Assembly (NCBI GenBank): GCA_910589145.1
Contig: CAJUSD010000014.1
Coordinates: forward strand, 1 to 64,000
Direction of reading: 5' to 3'
Source: an uncultured Oscillospiraceae bacterium
GTDB lineage: Bacteria; Bacillota; Clostridia; Oscillospirales; Ruminococcaceae
Length of the DNA stretch: 64,000 nt
Under the pieces are notes generated by a model. The model saw only the letters and a program-made list of their open reading frames with translations. It did no database searches and was not told the DNA's origin. The position numbers were made by a program, and so were the translations under genes. How positions within the stretch are numbered: the stretch's first letter is position 1; each line of letters begins with the position of its first letter. Below, one piece after another: positions 16,581 to 25,758 of this stretch.

Positions 16581-17644
16581 TCGGAATATCCGGCAAAATG
16601 TTCATCATACACCTGATATTTCCGTATAAACTCTTTTGTTTCAGAATCGCGGTATACAGTGGCGCGGTTCTGAGACAGAAATTTAACAATCTGGTATACA
16701 TCAATCCAAATTTCACCGTTTCCGTCTTTTTGGGATTCATCAAAAATAAGCTGCATCCCAAAATGAAGATGGGGGACAGACATCCCGTTGACATTTTCGG
16801 TGGTGCTGTATCCGGTCATTCCCAAGTATCCGATTACATCCCCGCCCCGAACCAGGTCGCCGGGTTTTAAATCCCCACAAAATGGGTGGTCTTTGCGCAG
16901 ATGGGCATAGTAATAATACCGTTTGTTATCAAAGCTGCGTATCCCAACCCGCCAGCCGCCATACTGGTTCCATCCCGCCTGTTCCACAATGCCGGATTCC
17001 ACTGCCACAATAGGAGTTCCAACCTCGCCCAAAAGATCGTTCCCCAGATGCCGCCGTCGGTAGCCATAAGAGCGGGAATTGCCGAAATCGTCGTAGTGGG
17101 AGTAGCCGTAGCCCTCCGCGATAGGGGAGAAAACCTTTAACCCATAGGTTTCCGTTTTTTCAGGGGCGCCTGTTTCCTTGTTGGGGAGTTCCCGCTGCCA
17201 GGCTCCTACAAAGCCCCCAAGGACAGCCTGGTAAGCTTCATAATAGTAGTCATAATATTTCATGTTGGCGGTAAGGGTTTCCGGCGTTTCGCCGTTTTTC
17301 AGCTTTTCACATACTGCATCAAGGTCGCTTTTCCGGTAGCTTTTCCACTCCCCGCCGTACCTTGTGCCAAGATAAGAGAGAAGGAATATCCAGTCGGTAT
17401 GGGAATCGCTGCCATAAGTGGAAAGGTCTTTGTTTAAAGCGTCTTTCATGGCCTCTGCCGGAACGGTAAAGTCTACCCATTTAATATATCCCTGAGATTG
17501 GGCTAAACGTGCCAGCTGGCTGGAATCCATCTCCGTTTCATCTGCTTTGTCCTGACGTATTTGTATATAATTAATGGTCAGAAGCAGAGTGAATAATATC
17601 AAAAGCGCGGCTGTGGAGCGATATATCCGCTTTGTTGCATTCAA
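16577..17644 (-). CDS. Membrane-anchored M23 family metallopeptidase
   Basis: A 355-residue protein with an N-terminal membrane anchor (residues about 8-27, STAALLILFTLLLTINYI) and an extracytoplasmic C-terminal M23 domain. Zinc ligands are visible in RHLGNDLLG (HxGxD) and PHLHFG (HxH), so peptidoglycan endopeptidase activity is expected. Residues 40-180 are a helical region with YYDYYYEAYQAVLGGFVG. The start is TTG 17644 with AAGGGGG at 9 nt; upstream codons of the longer ORF lack a ribosome site. This pattern resembles clostridial SpoIIQ-like or LytM proteins, but no sporulation context is visible. Confidence 0.85.
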   Translation of the reverse strand: MNATKRIYRSTAALLILFTLLLTINYIQIRQDKADETEMDSSQLARLAQSQGYIKWVDFTVPAEAMKDALNKDLSTYGSDSHTDWIFLLSYLGTRYGGEWKSYRKSDLDAVCEKLKNGETPETLTANMKYYDYYYEAYQAVLGGFVGAWQRELPNKETGAPEKTETYGLKVFSPIAEGYGYSHYDDFGNSRSYGYRRRHLGNDLLGEVGTPIVAVESGIVEQAGWNQYGGWRVGIRSFDNKRYYYYAHLRKDHPFCGDLKPGDLVRGGDVIGYLGMTGYSTTENVNGMSVPHLHFGMQLIFDESQKDGNGEIWIDVYQIVKFLSQNRATVYRDSETKEFIRKYQVYDEHFAGYSD

Positions 17645-17742
17645 TTGCTGTTTCCCCCTTTTTGGATTCTTACCCTTATTTATATGCTGTGGGGAACAGC
17701 TGCATGATTTCTGATTATAGTTTGGAAAGGTGTGTTTTGTGT

Positions 17743-18099
17743 ATGGTTTCCCGCGTTTACAGACAGCAACGCTACTCGTCCTCAAATCCAGCCCGGATTG
17801 CTTCAAAGGCTTCCTGGCGTTTTGCTGCGTTGATGGCGTTTGTCTCTATTGGGCTGAATGCTGTGTTATATCAGGAAATGAAACGGACAGCTTTGGAAGC
17901 TTTCCATAAAGTCAGACGATTGGGCAGGGGCAGGAAAAAGAAGAGCCGCTTGAAATATATCAGGGAAGCAAAAGAAGCAGTTGGAATCCTTTGGACGATA
18001 GGGCTGGGATTGTGGGCGCTGTTTGGCTTTTTTGGGGCATTGGCAGGGAAGTTTGGCAGAAGAGACAGAAAAAGCATAAAAACTTTTTGTTGTAAATAA
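17743..18099 (+). CDS. Small membrane protein of unknown function
   Basis: About 118 residues from ATG 17743, which has AAAGG 12 nt upstream. Two hydrophobic stretches are visible (FAALMAFVSIGLNAVLY and VGILWTIGLGLWALFGFFG), with a very basic segment between and after them (RRLGRGRKKKSR, KFGRRDRK). It is divergent from the M23 gene, 98 bp away. The stop codon abuts repeat A2 exactly, so the C-terminus may have been set by that insertion. I do not recognise the family. Confidence 0.55.
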   Translation: MVSRVYRQQRYSSSNPARIASKASWRFAALMAFVSIGLNAVLYQEMKRTALEAFHKVRRLGRGRKKKSRLKYIREAKEAVGILWTIGLGLWALFGFFGALAGKFGRRDRKSIKTFCCK

Positions 18100-18330
18100 T
18101 ACCTTTGCTTGACAAGTGCCAACACGCCCAAAAGCGGTTTTGACGGCGTATCTGCGACGTTGTGAAGGCTCGCCAGGCAGCAGCCTGCCTTCGCCTCCGC
18201 GCCTTGCAGCTCCGCCGCCAGAACTGCTTTTGGATCCTTCGGAGTTTTTGGCGCTGTTTTTTACTTTGTTATGCCGGCGTTCTCCTTTGCCGGCCCAAAA
18301 AAACATGTTTTCCCTTGTCAAGCAAAGGTA
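18100..18330 (-). repeat. Family A repeat copy 2 (MITE-like, 231 bp)
   Basis: Perfect 17-bp terminal inverted repeats, TACCTTTGCTTGACAAG (18100-18116) and its complement (18314-18330). On the minus strand it matches copy A1 at both ends and in the outer interior, but has about 87 bp of extra GC-rich central sequence, so A1 looks like an internal-deletion derivative. It begins right after the stop of the preceding gene. From 18331 to 18568 nothing else is seen. Confidence 0.82.
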
Positions 18331-18568
18331 GCATAGGATGATTTAAGATGGGCAGAAGCAGGAAAGCCATTGAAGGTCTGCAAGCCTGCATTGCCATAGC
18401 CATAATAGAATAAAGCAATTTTTCAACCTGATATTGTCCTGAAAACTGTTTTTCCTTTTAGTCCCAGACATTTTCCTGCCTATGTGTAAATCAGGGTGTA
18501 AAAATGTAATAACAGCGTCCTTTTTAATTGAGATTGGAATAGTCCAAAATCCGCATTACAAAAAGAAA

Positions 18569-18606
18569 AAATCCTAGAAACCTTTATACAAAAGTTTCTA
18601 GGATTT
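18569..18606 (-). terminator. Intrinsic terminator of tRNA-Pro
   Basis: 13-bp perfect arms AAATCCTAGAAAC (18569-18581) and complement (18594-18606), followed on the minus strand by TTTTCTTTTT. It lies 2 bp past the tRNA-Pro 3' end. Confidence 0.85.
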
Positions 18607-18608
18607 GG

Positions 18609-18682
18609 TCTGAGTAGCGGGATTTGAACCCACGGCCTCTACCACCCCAAGGTAGCGCGCTACCAATCTGCGCTATACCCAG
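18609..18682 (-). tRNA. tRNA-Pro (TGG)
   Basis: A 74-nt cloverleaf on the minus strand. The acceptor CTGGGTA pairs with TACTCAG (one G-U), discriminator A; the anticodon loop CTTGGGG gives TGG; the T arm contains GGTTCAAATCC. CCA is not encoded. Confidence 0.95.
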
Positions 18683-18927
18683 ATATATCCTCTGAGGGAA
18701 GCCCTCTCGGATTCAGCTCTTATATATTAGCAGATTCAGTAGAAAAAAGCAAGAGGGTTTTGAGAAATTTTTCAAATTTTTTTGAGAAATAAAAGGGCAC
18801 ACATAAAATGCAGTTTTCATATGAAAAATGTGCGTTTTTTATTGAGCTTTTAAAATAGATCTTGACGAAAATGTAAAAGTATGCTTTCCTAAAAGGGATG
18901 GACTAAATTTGAAGGGAGCCTGCTTTT

Positions 18928-20958
18928 ATGGTAGTTGGCGTTGCCGCACATGTGGACGCAGGCAAAACGACATTTTGTGAACAACTGCTTTTGCAAACCC
19001 ATACCATCCGTTCTGCGGGGCGGGTTGATAACGGAAACAGCTTTATGGACGTTCACCCATTGGAGCGGCGCAGAGGAATCACGATTTTTTCCGGGCAGGC
19101 GAAAATCTCCTGGTTGGGGCGGGAGCATTGGCTGCTGGATACCCCCGGACATGTGGATTTCTCGGCGGAGATGGAACGGGCATTACAGGTCATCGACTGC
19201 GCGGTGATTATCATAAGCTGTGCGGAAGGAGTACAGGGTCATACTGAAACCTTGTTTCGTCTTTTGGAGAAGTATCAAATCCCTGCGTTCCTTTTTCTGA
19301 ACAAAACTGACCGGATAGGAGCGGATTCGGAAAAGGTTTTGGCGGAAATCAACGGACTTTTAGGGCGGGAGAGTACAGCGGTGGATTTCAGCGGGTGTGG
19401 GGGCGCCCAATCCGAAAACACTTTTTGGGACAGTTTAAGCAGCGATTTAAAAGAAGAAATTGCGCCTCTTTCAGAGAGGTTATTTGAAGCATACCTGGAT
19501 CAGCGGGATACCACTGATCTTTGGAGAACAGAAGCCCAATCCCTGTTTCGTCAAAGGAAATTGTTTCCTGTGTTTCGGGGAGCTGCACTTTTGGGGCAGG
19601 GGATAGAGGAATTTTTAACGGGATTAACAGCTTTTTGCTGGGAAGAACCCTCAAATTTAAAAGAATTGCCCTTTATGGGAAAAGTTTATCAGGTTCGGCG
19701 GGATAGCGCTGGGAACCGAATCGTTTCTGTCAAAGTCCAGCAGGGAACCCTCCAGCCTAAAAGCCGGATCGCCTGTGTTGAGCAAAACGGGGAGATTGTG
19801 GAGGAAAAAGCTGCGGAGCTTCGTTTCTATCAAGGGGAGAAATTTTCTCCAGCCCAATCTGCCGGACCGGGAGAACTCTGCGCCGTTTGCGGGCTTGCAT
19901 CTCCCATGCCGGGAGATAGGATAGGGGAGAATCCGCAAAAGGGCAGCTTCCAGATGGTTCCCACCCTTGTGAGCCGTGTCACAGCCAAAGAACCTCAAAA
20001 ATTGCCTATTCATGAGCTGCTTTCCATCTTGCGAACGCTGGAGGAGGAAGATCCCACCTTACAGGTACAGGCGTCCAATGTGTCCGGCGGACAGGAAATT
20101 CATGTGAAGATTATGGGGCAAATTCAGCTCGAAATTTTAACAGACTGTGTTCGACAGAGGTTTGGGGCAGATATCGTCTTTGGCCCCTGCCGTGTTCTGT
20201 ATCGGGAAACTCTCTCCGCGCCAGTAATTGGAATGGGACACTTTGAGCCGCTGCGCCATTATGCCGAGGTCCATTTCCTGCTTTTACCGGGAGAGCCGGG
20301 CAGCGGAATACGGTTTTCCAGCCGTGTCCATACCGACAATTTGTCTCTGAACTGGCAGCATTTGGTTGAAACCCATGTGATGGAAAAAAGTCACCTGGGG
20401 ACAATGACCGGCTCAGAGATAACTGATATTCAGATTATTTTAATTGCCGCCCGGGCTCACGAAAAGCACACCGAGGGCGGTGACTTCCGGCAGTCGGTTT
20501 ATCGGGCTATCCGCCAGGGATTTGCATCCGCTTTGCAGGATGGGAAGGTTCAGCTTTTGGAACCAGTTTATCGGGTTTCCATACAGGTCCCCCAGGATTT
20601 GGCAGGGCGGGTTTTGAGCGATATTCAGCAGAGAAAAGGGGCTTTTCAGCCTCCAGAACTGGAAAATGGGCGGGCGAAGATTATTGCAAAGGTTCCGGCT
20701 GCATCGTTTTTAGACTATCCGCTGGAATTTGCAGGGTTCAGCAGGGGTAAGGGTTCCCTGTCAATGGATTTTGATGGCTACACCCCCTGCCACAATCCTG
20801 ACGAGGTGACAGCAGAAATAGGATATGATTTTGACCGGGATGTAGAAAATACCGCGGACAGCGTATTTTGTGCCAAGGGTGCAGGGTTTCCTGTCAAATG
20901 GTTTGATGTGCCGTCTTATGCCCATCTGTCCCCGGATACACCGAAAGAATTGTTATAA
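18928..20958 (+). CDS. TetM/TetO-like ribosomal-protection GTPase
   Basis: A 676-residue translational GTPase of the EF-G/Tet(M) type. G motifs: AHVDAGKTT (residues 7-15), RRRGITI, DTPGHVDFSAEME, NKTDRIG. The order of domains II-V fits Tet(M)/Tet(O)/Otr(A) proteins, including VLYRETLSAPV in domain IV. Tet(M) proteins release tetracycline from the 30S decoding site. Whether this one does cannot be told by eye, because it is divergent, longer than the 639-residue Tet(M), and chromosomal relatives exist with no proven resistance. ATG 18928 has GAAGGGAG upstream. The leader near 18795-18835 contains a hairpin-like stretch ending in six T, a possible attenuator. Confidence 0.85.
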   Translation: MVVGVAAHVDAGKTTFCEQLLLQTHTIRSAGRVDNGNSFMDVHPLERRRGITIFSGQAKISWLGREHWLLDTPGHVDFSAEMERALQVIDCAVIIISCAEGVQGHTETLFRLLEKYQIPAFLFLNKTDRIGADSEKVLAEINGLLGRESTAVDFSGCGGAQSENTFWDSLSSDLKEEIAPLSERLFEAYLDQRDTTDLWRTEAQSLFRQRKLFPVFRGAALLGQGIEEFLTGLTAFCWEEPSNLKELPFMGKVYQVRRDSAGNRIVSVKVQQGTLQPKSRIACVEQNGEIVEEKAAELRFYQGEKFSPAQSAGPGELCAVCGLASPMPGDRIGENPQKGSFQMVPTLVSRVTAKEPQKLPIHELLSILRTLEEEDPTLQVQASNVSGGQEIHVKIMGQIQLEILTDCVRQRFGADIVFGPCRVLYRETLSAPVIGMGHFEPLRHYAEVHFLLLPGEPGSGIRFSSRVHTDNLSLNWQHLVETHVMEKSHLGTMTGSEITDIQIILIAARAHEKHTEGGDFRQSVYRAIRQGFASALQDGKVQLLEPVYRVSIQVPQDLAGRVLSDIQQRKGAFQPPELENGRAKIIAKVPAASFLDYPLEFAGFSRGKGSLSMDFDGYTPCHNPDEVTAEIGYDFDRDVENTADSVFCAKGAGFPVKWFDVPSYAHLSPDTPKELL

Positions 20959-20979
20959 TCATTAGAGGAGTGTAAAAAT

Positions 20980-21030
20980 ATGTTGTCTGCTTATTTTAAG
21001 GTTCCATGCTGCGTGGATCCATTGAACTGA
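20980..21030 (+). CDS. Possible micro-ORF (16 aa)
   Basis: ATG 20980 follows TTAGAGGAGTGTAAAAAT, a good ribosome site, and the frame MLSAYFKVPCCVDPLN ends at TGA 21030. It lies between the Tet(M)-like gene and the HD gene. No homology is known to me, and it could be chance. Confidence 0.25.
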   Translation: MLSAYFKVPCCVDPLN

Positions 21031-21076
21031 TTATTTGGATTGATTTTATTTGACAGCCGGAAGGGGAGTGTGTATT

Positions 21077-21682
21077 GTGTTGGAAATTGATATGAATCAG
21101 GATTATAAAGAGCAGTTTATCCGTACATACCAGGAAAGCATAACCCGCGAAGGAGCGGACAACCTGCTGAACTGGATGCAGAAAACCGATTTTTTCACAG
21201 CTCCCGCCAGCTCAAAATTTCATTGTGCCTTTGCCCAAGGGCTTTGCCTGCACAGTATGATGGTTTATCAGACGCTGATGGAAAAGCATTTTGATTCGGA
21301 AAAAGACAACCCGGAGAGCTTTGCCATCTGCGGACTGCTTCACGATTTGTGCAAAGCCCAGTTTTACAAGGTTTCCCAGAGAAACGTGAAAAACGAGCAG
21401 ACCGGCGCGTGGGAAAAACAGCCCTTTTACCAAGTGGAGGATTCCTTCCCATATGGCCATGGGGAAAAATCTGTGTTCCTCATTGAGCGGTTTTTGAGGC
21501 TGAAGCCCGCAGAGGCCACCGCTATCCGCTGGCATATGGGAGGCTTTGATTCTGCGGCTAAGGGAGGCGATTTCGCCGTCAGCCTGGCATATGAAAAGTA
21601 TCCCCTGGCGGTAAAGCTCCATCTGGCGGACTTGGAGTCCACCTATATTAAAGAAAAACATCTGCGGGGTCCTGCCGTGTAG
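21077..21682 (+). CDS. HD-domain hydrolase
   Basis: About 201 residues from GTG 21077 (GGGGAG at 9 nt; ATG 21092 is the alternative). It is an HD-superfamily phosphohydrolase: the first His lies in LCLHSMMVYQ, the doublet in CGLLHDLCK, and further residues in RWHMGG and HLADLEST. Substrates of such single-domain proteins are usually nucleotides or unknown. It stands between the translational GTPase and the ABC exporter genes, in the same direction; the 136-bp gap before the exporter argues against tight coupling. Confidence 0.8.
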   Translation: MLEIDMNQDYKEQFIRTYQESITREGADNLLNWMQKTDFFTAPASSKFHCAFAQGLCLHSMMVYQTLMEKHFDSEKDNPESFAICGLLHDLCKAQFYKVSQRNVKNEQTGAWEKQPFYQVEDSFPYGHGEKSVFLIERFLRLKPAEATAIRWHMGGFDSAAKGGDFAVSLAYEKYPLAVKLHLADLESTYIKEKHLRGPAV

Positions 21683-21818
21683 GGGCTGCGTGGTGTTTAT
21701 AAATATCTTATCCAGACTGTCCAAAACGGTTTCGTTTTCCTTGCGGCGGACGGTTTGGCTAGGTACGCTTGAAGTATGATTTGACGCTTTGTGATTGAAA
21801 GATTGGAAGTGATATATT

Positions 21819-23657
21819 ATGGCTCAAACAAAGGCCAAAGGAAATTACCGGACTATCCTGCGCTATGTGTCCGGCTCCTGGCGGTTTTATCTTCTGGCGC
21901 TGACCGCTTCCATGCTGGCGACAGTGTTTAACTTCCTAAGCCCCCAGATCATCCGGTTTACGGTTGACTCTGTAATTGGGGAAGAACCGGATAAGCTGTC
22001 CGGTTTTATGCTGAATTTTTATCAGGCAGTCGGCGGACGGGAAGGGCTTCGCTCCAACCTGATATTCTGTGCTGTGGCAGTGGTTGCAGTGGCGGCATTG
22101 TCGGGTTTATGCAACCTGACCAGCCGCATTTCCACTGCAAAAGCCTCAGAAGGCTTTGTCCGCAGACTGCGCAATGCATTGTATGCACATATCCAGAAGC
22201 TGCCTTACCAGTGGCATATGGAAAACCAGACCGGAGACATCATCCAAAGATGTACCTCCGACGTGGAAACCATGCGCAGCTTTGTGACAAACCAGATACT
22301 GGAAATCTGCCGGGTGGTATTCCTGCTGATTTTTGCAGTATCCATGATGTTTCCCATGAATGCCATGATGACCTGGGCGGCAATCGCCTTTATTCCCATT
22401 GTGGCACTGTATTCCGGCTACTTCCACAAGAAGATTTCCAAAAAGTTCCGGGAAGCTGACGAAGCAGAAGGAGTTTTGTCCGCAGCAGTACAGGAAAACC
22501 TTACTGGCGTGCGGGTTGTCCGCGCCTTTGGACGGGAAAAATATGAAATTGAACGCTTTGATGAGAAGAACAACCTCTTTTCCGAACTGTGGGTAAAGCT
22601 GGGCTATGTCCTGGGGGCTTACTGGGGCGTTGGCGACTTTTTTACCGGGATACAGATATTGACTATCCTTGCTTTGGGCACTATTCAGACTGTCAACGGC
22701 AGCATCACCCTGGGTGAGTTCCTTGTATTCCTGTCCTATAACCAAACCCTTTCCTGGCCTATCCGCAGCCTGGGGCGCATCATTTCTGATTTGAGCAAGT
22801 CGGGGGTATCCGCCGAGCGTCTTTCCTATATCCTCAATTCAGAGGAGGAACAGGACAAACCAGGCGCTGTGGAAGCTCCCATGAATCAGGACGTTTCTTT
22901 CCAGCATGTCACCTACCGCTTTGAGGGGGAAAAGGCTGTGCTGGATGATGTTACCTTTACCATTCCGGCCGGCTCAACCTTCGCCATATTGGGCGGAACC
23001 GGTTCGGGAAAATCCACCCTGATGCACCTGTTGGACCGGCTTTATGATCTGCCGGAGGAATGTGGAAAAATCACCGTGGGCGGCGTGAATATTCAGGACA
23101 TGAAACGGAGCTGGATTCGCCAGAACGTGGGTATGGTCCTTCAGGAGCCGTTCCTGTTTTCCCGTACCATAGAGGAAAATATTGCGTCGGTTCTGCCTGT
23201 GCAGACTTCCACTGAAGATAGGCTGTCCCAGGTCAAACAGGCTGCGTCTATCGCCTGCGTTGACGATGCGATTGAGGGTTTCCAGGATGGTTATGGAACC
23301 GTCGTTGGGGAGAGGGGAGTAACCCTTTCCGGCGGGCAGAAACAGCGGGTTGCCATTGCCCGGATGCTGCTGCAGAAAGCGCCTATTATGGTATTCGACG
23401 ATTCCCTTTCTGCGGTTGACGCGGAAACGGATTCCAGCATCCGCAAAGCCCTCCATGAAAATCTGGGCGGTTCCACCGTCATCCTGATTTCCCACCGCAT
23501 CACAACCTTGATGCAGGCGGATACCATTCTGGTTTTGGAAGACGGAAAAATAGCTGAAATAGGGACCCATGACCAGCTTTTGTCAAACAACGGAATTTAT
23601 AAGAGTATATACGATATTCAGATGAACCAGGAAGACCGGGAGGCGGCAGGGCTGTAA
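21819..23657 (+). CDS. ABC exporter half-transporter, degenerate-site subunit (BmrC-like)
   Basis: A 612-residue type IV ABC half-exporter: six membrane helices in residues about 20-310, then an ATPase domain. Walker A is GGTGSGKST, the signature LSGGQKQRVAIAR is canonical, but Walker B reads IMVFDDS, so the catalytic Glu is Asp. The H-loop is LISHR. In known heterodimeric exporters (BmrCD, TM287/288) this subunit supplies the non-hydrolytic site. The partner is the next gene. The stop codon touches repeat B2. Substrate is likely a drug or lipid-like molecule by family. Confidence 0.92.
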   Translation: MAQTKAKGNYRTILRYVSGSWRFYLLALTASMLATVFNFLSPQIIRFTVDSVIGEEPDKLSGFMLNFYQAVGGREGLRSNLIFCAVAVVAVAALSGLCNLTSRISTAKASEGFVRRLRNALYAHIQKLPYQWHMENQTGDIIQRCTSDVETMRSFVTNQILEICRVVFLLIFAVSMMFPMNAMMTWAAIAFIPIVALYSGYFHKKISKKFREADEAEGVLSAAVQENLTGVRVVRAFGREKYEIERFDEKNNLFSELWVKLGYVLGAYWGVGDFFTGIQILTILALGTIQTVNGSITLGEFLVFLSYNQTLSWPIRSLGRIISDLSKSGVSAERLSYILNSEEEQDKPGAVEAPMNQDVSFQHVTYRFEGEKAVLDDVTFTIPAGSTFAILGGTGSGKSTLMHLLDRLYDLPEECGKITVGGVNIQDMKRSWIRQNVGMVLQEPFLFSRTIEENIASVLPVQTSTEDRLSQVKQAASIACVDDAIEGFQDGYGTVVGERGVTLSGGQKQRVAIARMLLQKAPIMVFDDSLSAVDAETDSSIRKALHENLGGSTVILISHRITTLMQADTILVLEDGKIAEIGTHDQLLSNNGIYKSIYDIQMNQEDREAAGL

Positions 23658-23818
23658 GAACCTGTGTTCATAACCGAGGGACGCCGGATGGACGAGGATT
23701 TTTTCCCGTCAGACAAGGAGATTTTCCGCAGCCATACTGATGGCAAGGGAAACCGACGCAGTATGGCTGCGGAAAAAGACCAGCCGGACGGCGTGCAGCG
23801 GTTGTGAATACAGGTTCT
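23657..23818. repeat. Family B repeat copy 2
   Basis: About 162 bp with 19-bp terminal inverted repeats matching at 17 positions, AGAACCTGTGTTCATAACC (23657-23675) and GGTTGTGAATACAGGTTCT (23800-23818). An inner palindrome GCAGCCATACTG/CAGTATGGCTGC is present. The core matches copy 1. It starts at the last base of the stop codon of the first exporter gene and separates the two subunit genes. Confidence 0.78.
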
Positions 23819-23864
23819 AAGTCCGTTCCTCTCGGGATTCCTTTGGGAAAGGAGCTGATATCCT

Positions 23865-25694
23865 ATGGCTTCCATTCAGGAAGAAGAATATAACAAATCA
23901 CTTGACTTGAAAATCTGGGCGAAAATGATCCCATTTTTCAGGCCGTACTTAAAGGAAATTATCGGCGTTATTTCGCTGATGCTGCTCTCCGCACTGATTG
24001 ACGTCTGCTTTCCCCTGATGCAGCGTTATGCAGTAGACCATTTTATTGTGCCGAACCATTTGCAAGGGTTTGCTCCCTTTGTGGGGGGCTATTTTGTCAT
24101 GGTCGCCTGTCAGACGGTGATCGTCATCCTGTTTTCCCGGCTTTCCATGGTTGTGGAGATGCGTGCCGGGCGGGATTTGAAACGGGCAGCCTTTGTACAT
24201 CTGCAAACACTGTCCTTTTCCTACTACAATACCACTCCAGTTGGTTACATCCTTGCCAGGGTTATGAGCGATTCCAGCAGAATTTCCGGCATGGTGTCCT
24301 GGGGGCTGGTAGATATGATGTGGGCGATTTCCTATGTAGTCGGGGCCTTTATTTCCATGATGTTTCTTAACATCCGGCTGGCGGGGTATGTTTTGCTGAT
24401 TGTGCCCTTTGTCGTGCTGCTGACCATATATTTTCAGAACCGGATTCTGAGGGGCAACCGGAAGGTCCGCCAGATCAATTCCCAGATTACCGGGGCTTAC
24501 AACGAGGGCATTACCGGTGCCAGGACTTCTAAAACTTTGGTCATTGAAGATAAGAATTACCAGGAATTTTCTGAACTGACCGATACCATGCACCGGGCTT
24601 CTGTCCATACCTCCATGCTCAATGCAGTCTATATCCCTTCCATTATGTTTTGCAGCTCTGTTGCGGTTGCCTTTGTGCTGGCAAGGGGCGGATACTTGGT
24701 AATGAATGATGTAATCGCTTTTGGTACACTGTCCGCCTTTATTTCCTATGCCACAGGCATTGTGGAGCCGATTCAGCAGGTGGCAAGGTTCCTGGCGGAT
24801 TTCGTTGCTACCCAGGCCAATATTGAACGAGTAACCGGTCTGCTGGAAAAGACCCCCGATATTGTGGATTCTGCCGAAGTGGTTTCCAAGTACGGCGATT
24901 CCTTTGAAGGCAAACGGGAAAACTGGGAGCCAATCCAAGGGGATATTGAATTTAAAGATGTTTCCTTTAAATATCCCGACGGCGGAGACTATGTTTTACA
25001 GCATTTCAACCTGAAAATCCCGGCAGGAACGACTGTCGCCATTGTCGGGGAGACAGGGGCGGGAAAATCTACCCTGGTAAATCTGGCCTGCCGCTTTTTT
25101 GAGCCGACCGAGGGACAGGTTCTCATTGACGGGGTGGATTACCGCGAGCGCTCCCAGCTATGGCTGCACAGCAATATCGGCTATGTGCTGCAAAATCCCC
25201 ATCTGTTTTCCGGGACAGTACGGGAGAATATCCGCTACGGCAAGCTGGAAGCCACTGACGAACAGATTCAGGAGGCGGCCCGGAAAGTTTCCGCCGATAC
25301 AGTTGTCAGCAAGCTGGAAAAGGGCTATGACAGCGACGTGGGCGAGGGCGGCGACCGCCTTTCCACCGGGGAAAAACAGCTTATCTCCTTTGCCCGCGCG
25401 GTATTGGCAGACCCAAGAATTTTTGTTTTGGATGAGGCTACTTCGTCTATTGACACCCAGACGGAGCTTTTAATCCAGCAGGCAATCTCCCATTTGCTGG
25501 AAAACCGGACCTCTTTCCTGATTGCACACAGGCTTTCCACTATCCGCCAGGCGGATTTGATTCTGGTGGTACGAGACGGGAAGATTATTGAGCAGGGGGA
25601 TCATAAGTCCCTGCTTCAGAAAAAGGGGTACTATTATTCTCTTTATAATAAGCAGTTTATGGAAGAAGCCATGATGCGCAAAATGCAGGCATAA
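23865..25694 (+). CDS. ABC exporter half-transporter, catalytic-Glu subunit (BmrD-like)
   Basis: A 609-residue half-exporter with six membrane helices (about 35-320) and an ATPase domain. Walker A is GETGAGKST, Walker B IFVLDEATS keeps the catalytic Glu, but the signature is LSTGEKQ instead of LSGGQ. This complements the first subunit exactly: one composite site uses the good Walker B of this protein with the good signature of its partner, and the other site is degenerate. The ATG follows GGGAAAGGAGC. Ends 30 bp before a terminator. Confidence 0.92.
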   Translation: MASIQEEEYNKSLDLKIWAKMIPFFRPYLKEIIGVISLMLLSALIDVCFPLMQRYAVDHFIVPNHLQGFAPFVGGYFVMVACQTVIVILFSRLSMVVEMRAGRDLKRAAFVHLQTLSFSYYNTTPVGYILARVMSDSSRISGMVSWGLVDMMWAISYVVGAFISMMFLNIRLAGYVLLIVPFVVLLTIYFQNRILRGNRKVRQINSQITGAYNEGITGARTSKTLVIEDKNYQEFSELTDTMHRASVHTSMLNAVYIPSIMFCSSVAVAFVLARGGYLVMNDVIAFGTLSAFISYATGIVEPIQQVARFLADFVATQANIERVTGLLEKTPDIVDSAEVVSKYGDSFEGKRENWEPIQGDIEFKDVSFKYPDGGDYVLQHFNLKIPAGTTVAIVGETGAGKSTLVNLACRFFEPTEGQVLIDGVDYRERSQLWLHSNIGYVLQNPHLFSGTVRENIRYGKLEATDEQIQEAARKVSADTVVSKLEKGYDSDVGEGGDRLSTGEKQLISFARAVLADPRIFVLDEATSSIDTQTELLIQQAISHLLENRTSFLIAHRLSTIRQADLILVVRDGKIIEQGDHKSLLQKKGYYYSLYNKQFMEEAMMRKMQA

Positions 25695-25723
25695 TTTTAA
25701 TATGATTCTTTTTTGCAAAAGTT

Positions 25724-25758
25724 ATGAGCGGCGTTCATCTGGATGCCGCTCATTTTTC
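25724..25758 (+). terminator. Terminator of the ABC exporter operon
   Basis: 9-bp arms ATGAGCGGC (25724-25732) and GCCGCTCAT (25745-25753), followed by TTTTT. From 25759 to 25999 only AT-rich DNA is seen. Confidence 0.85.

Noticed and set aside
17866..18321. 151-codon minus-strand ORF across repeat A2
   Set aside because: It starts in the terminal repeat and runs antisense into the small membrane protein gene. Similarity to the A1 frame is explained by shared repeat DNA.
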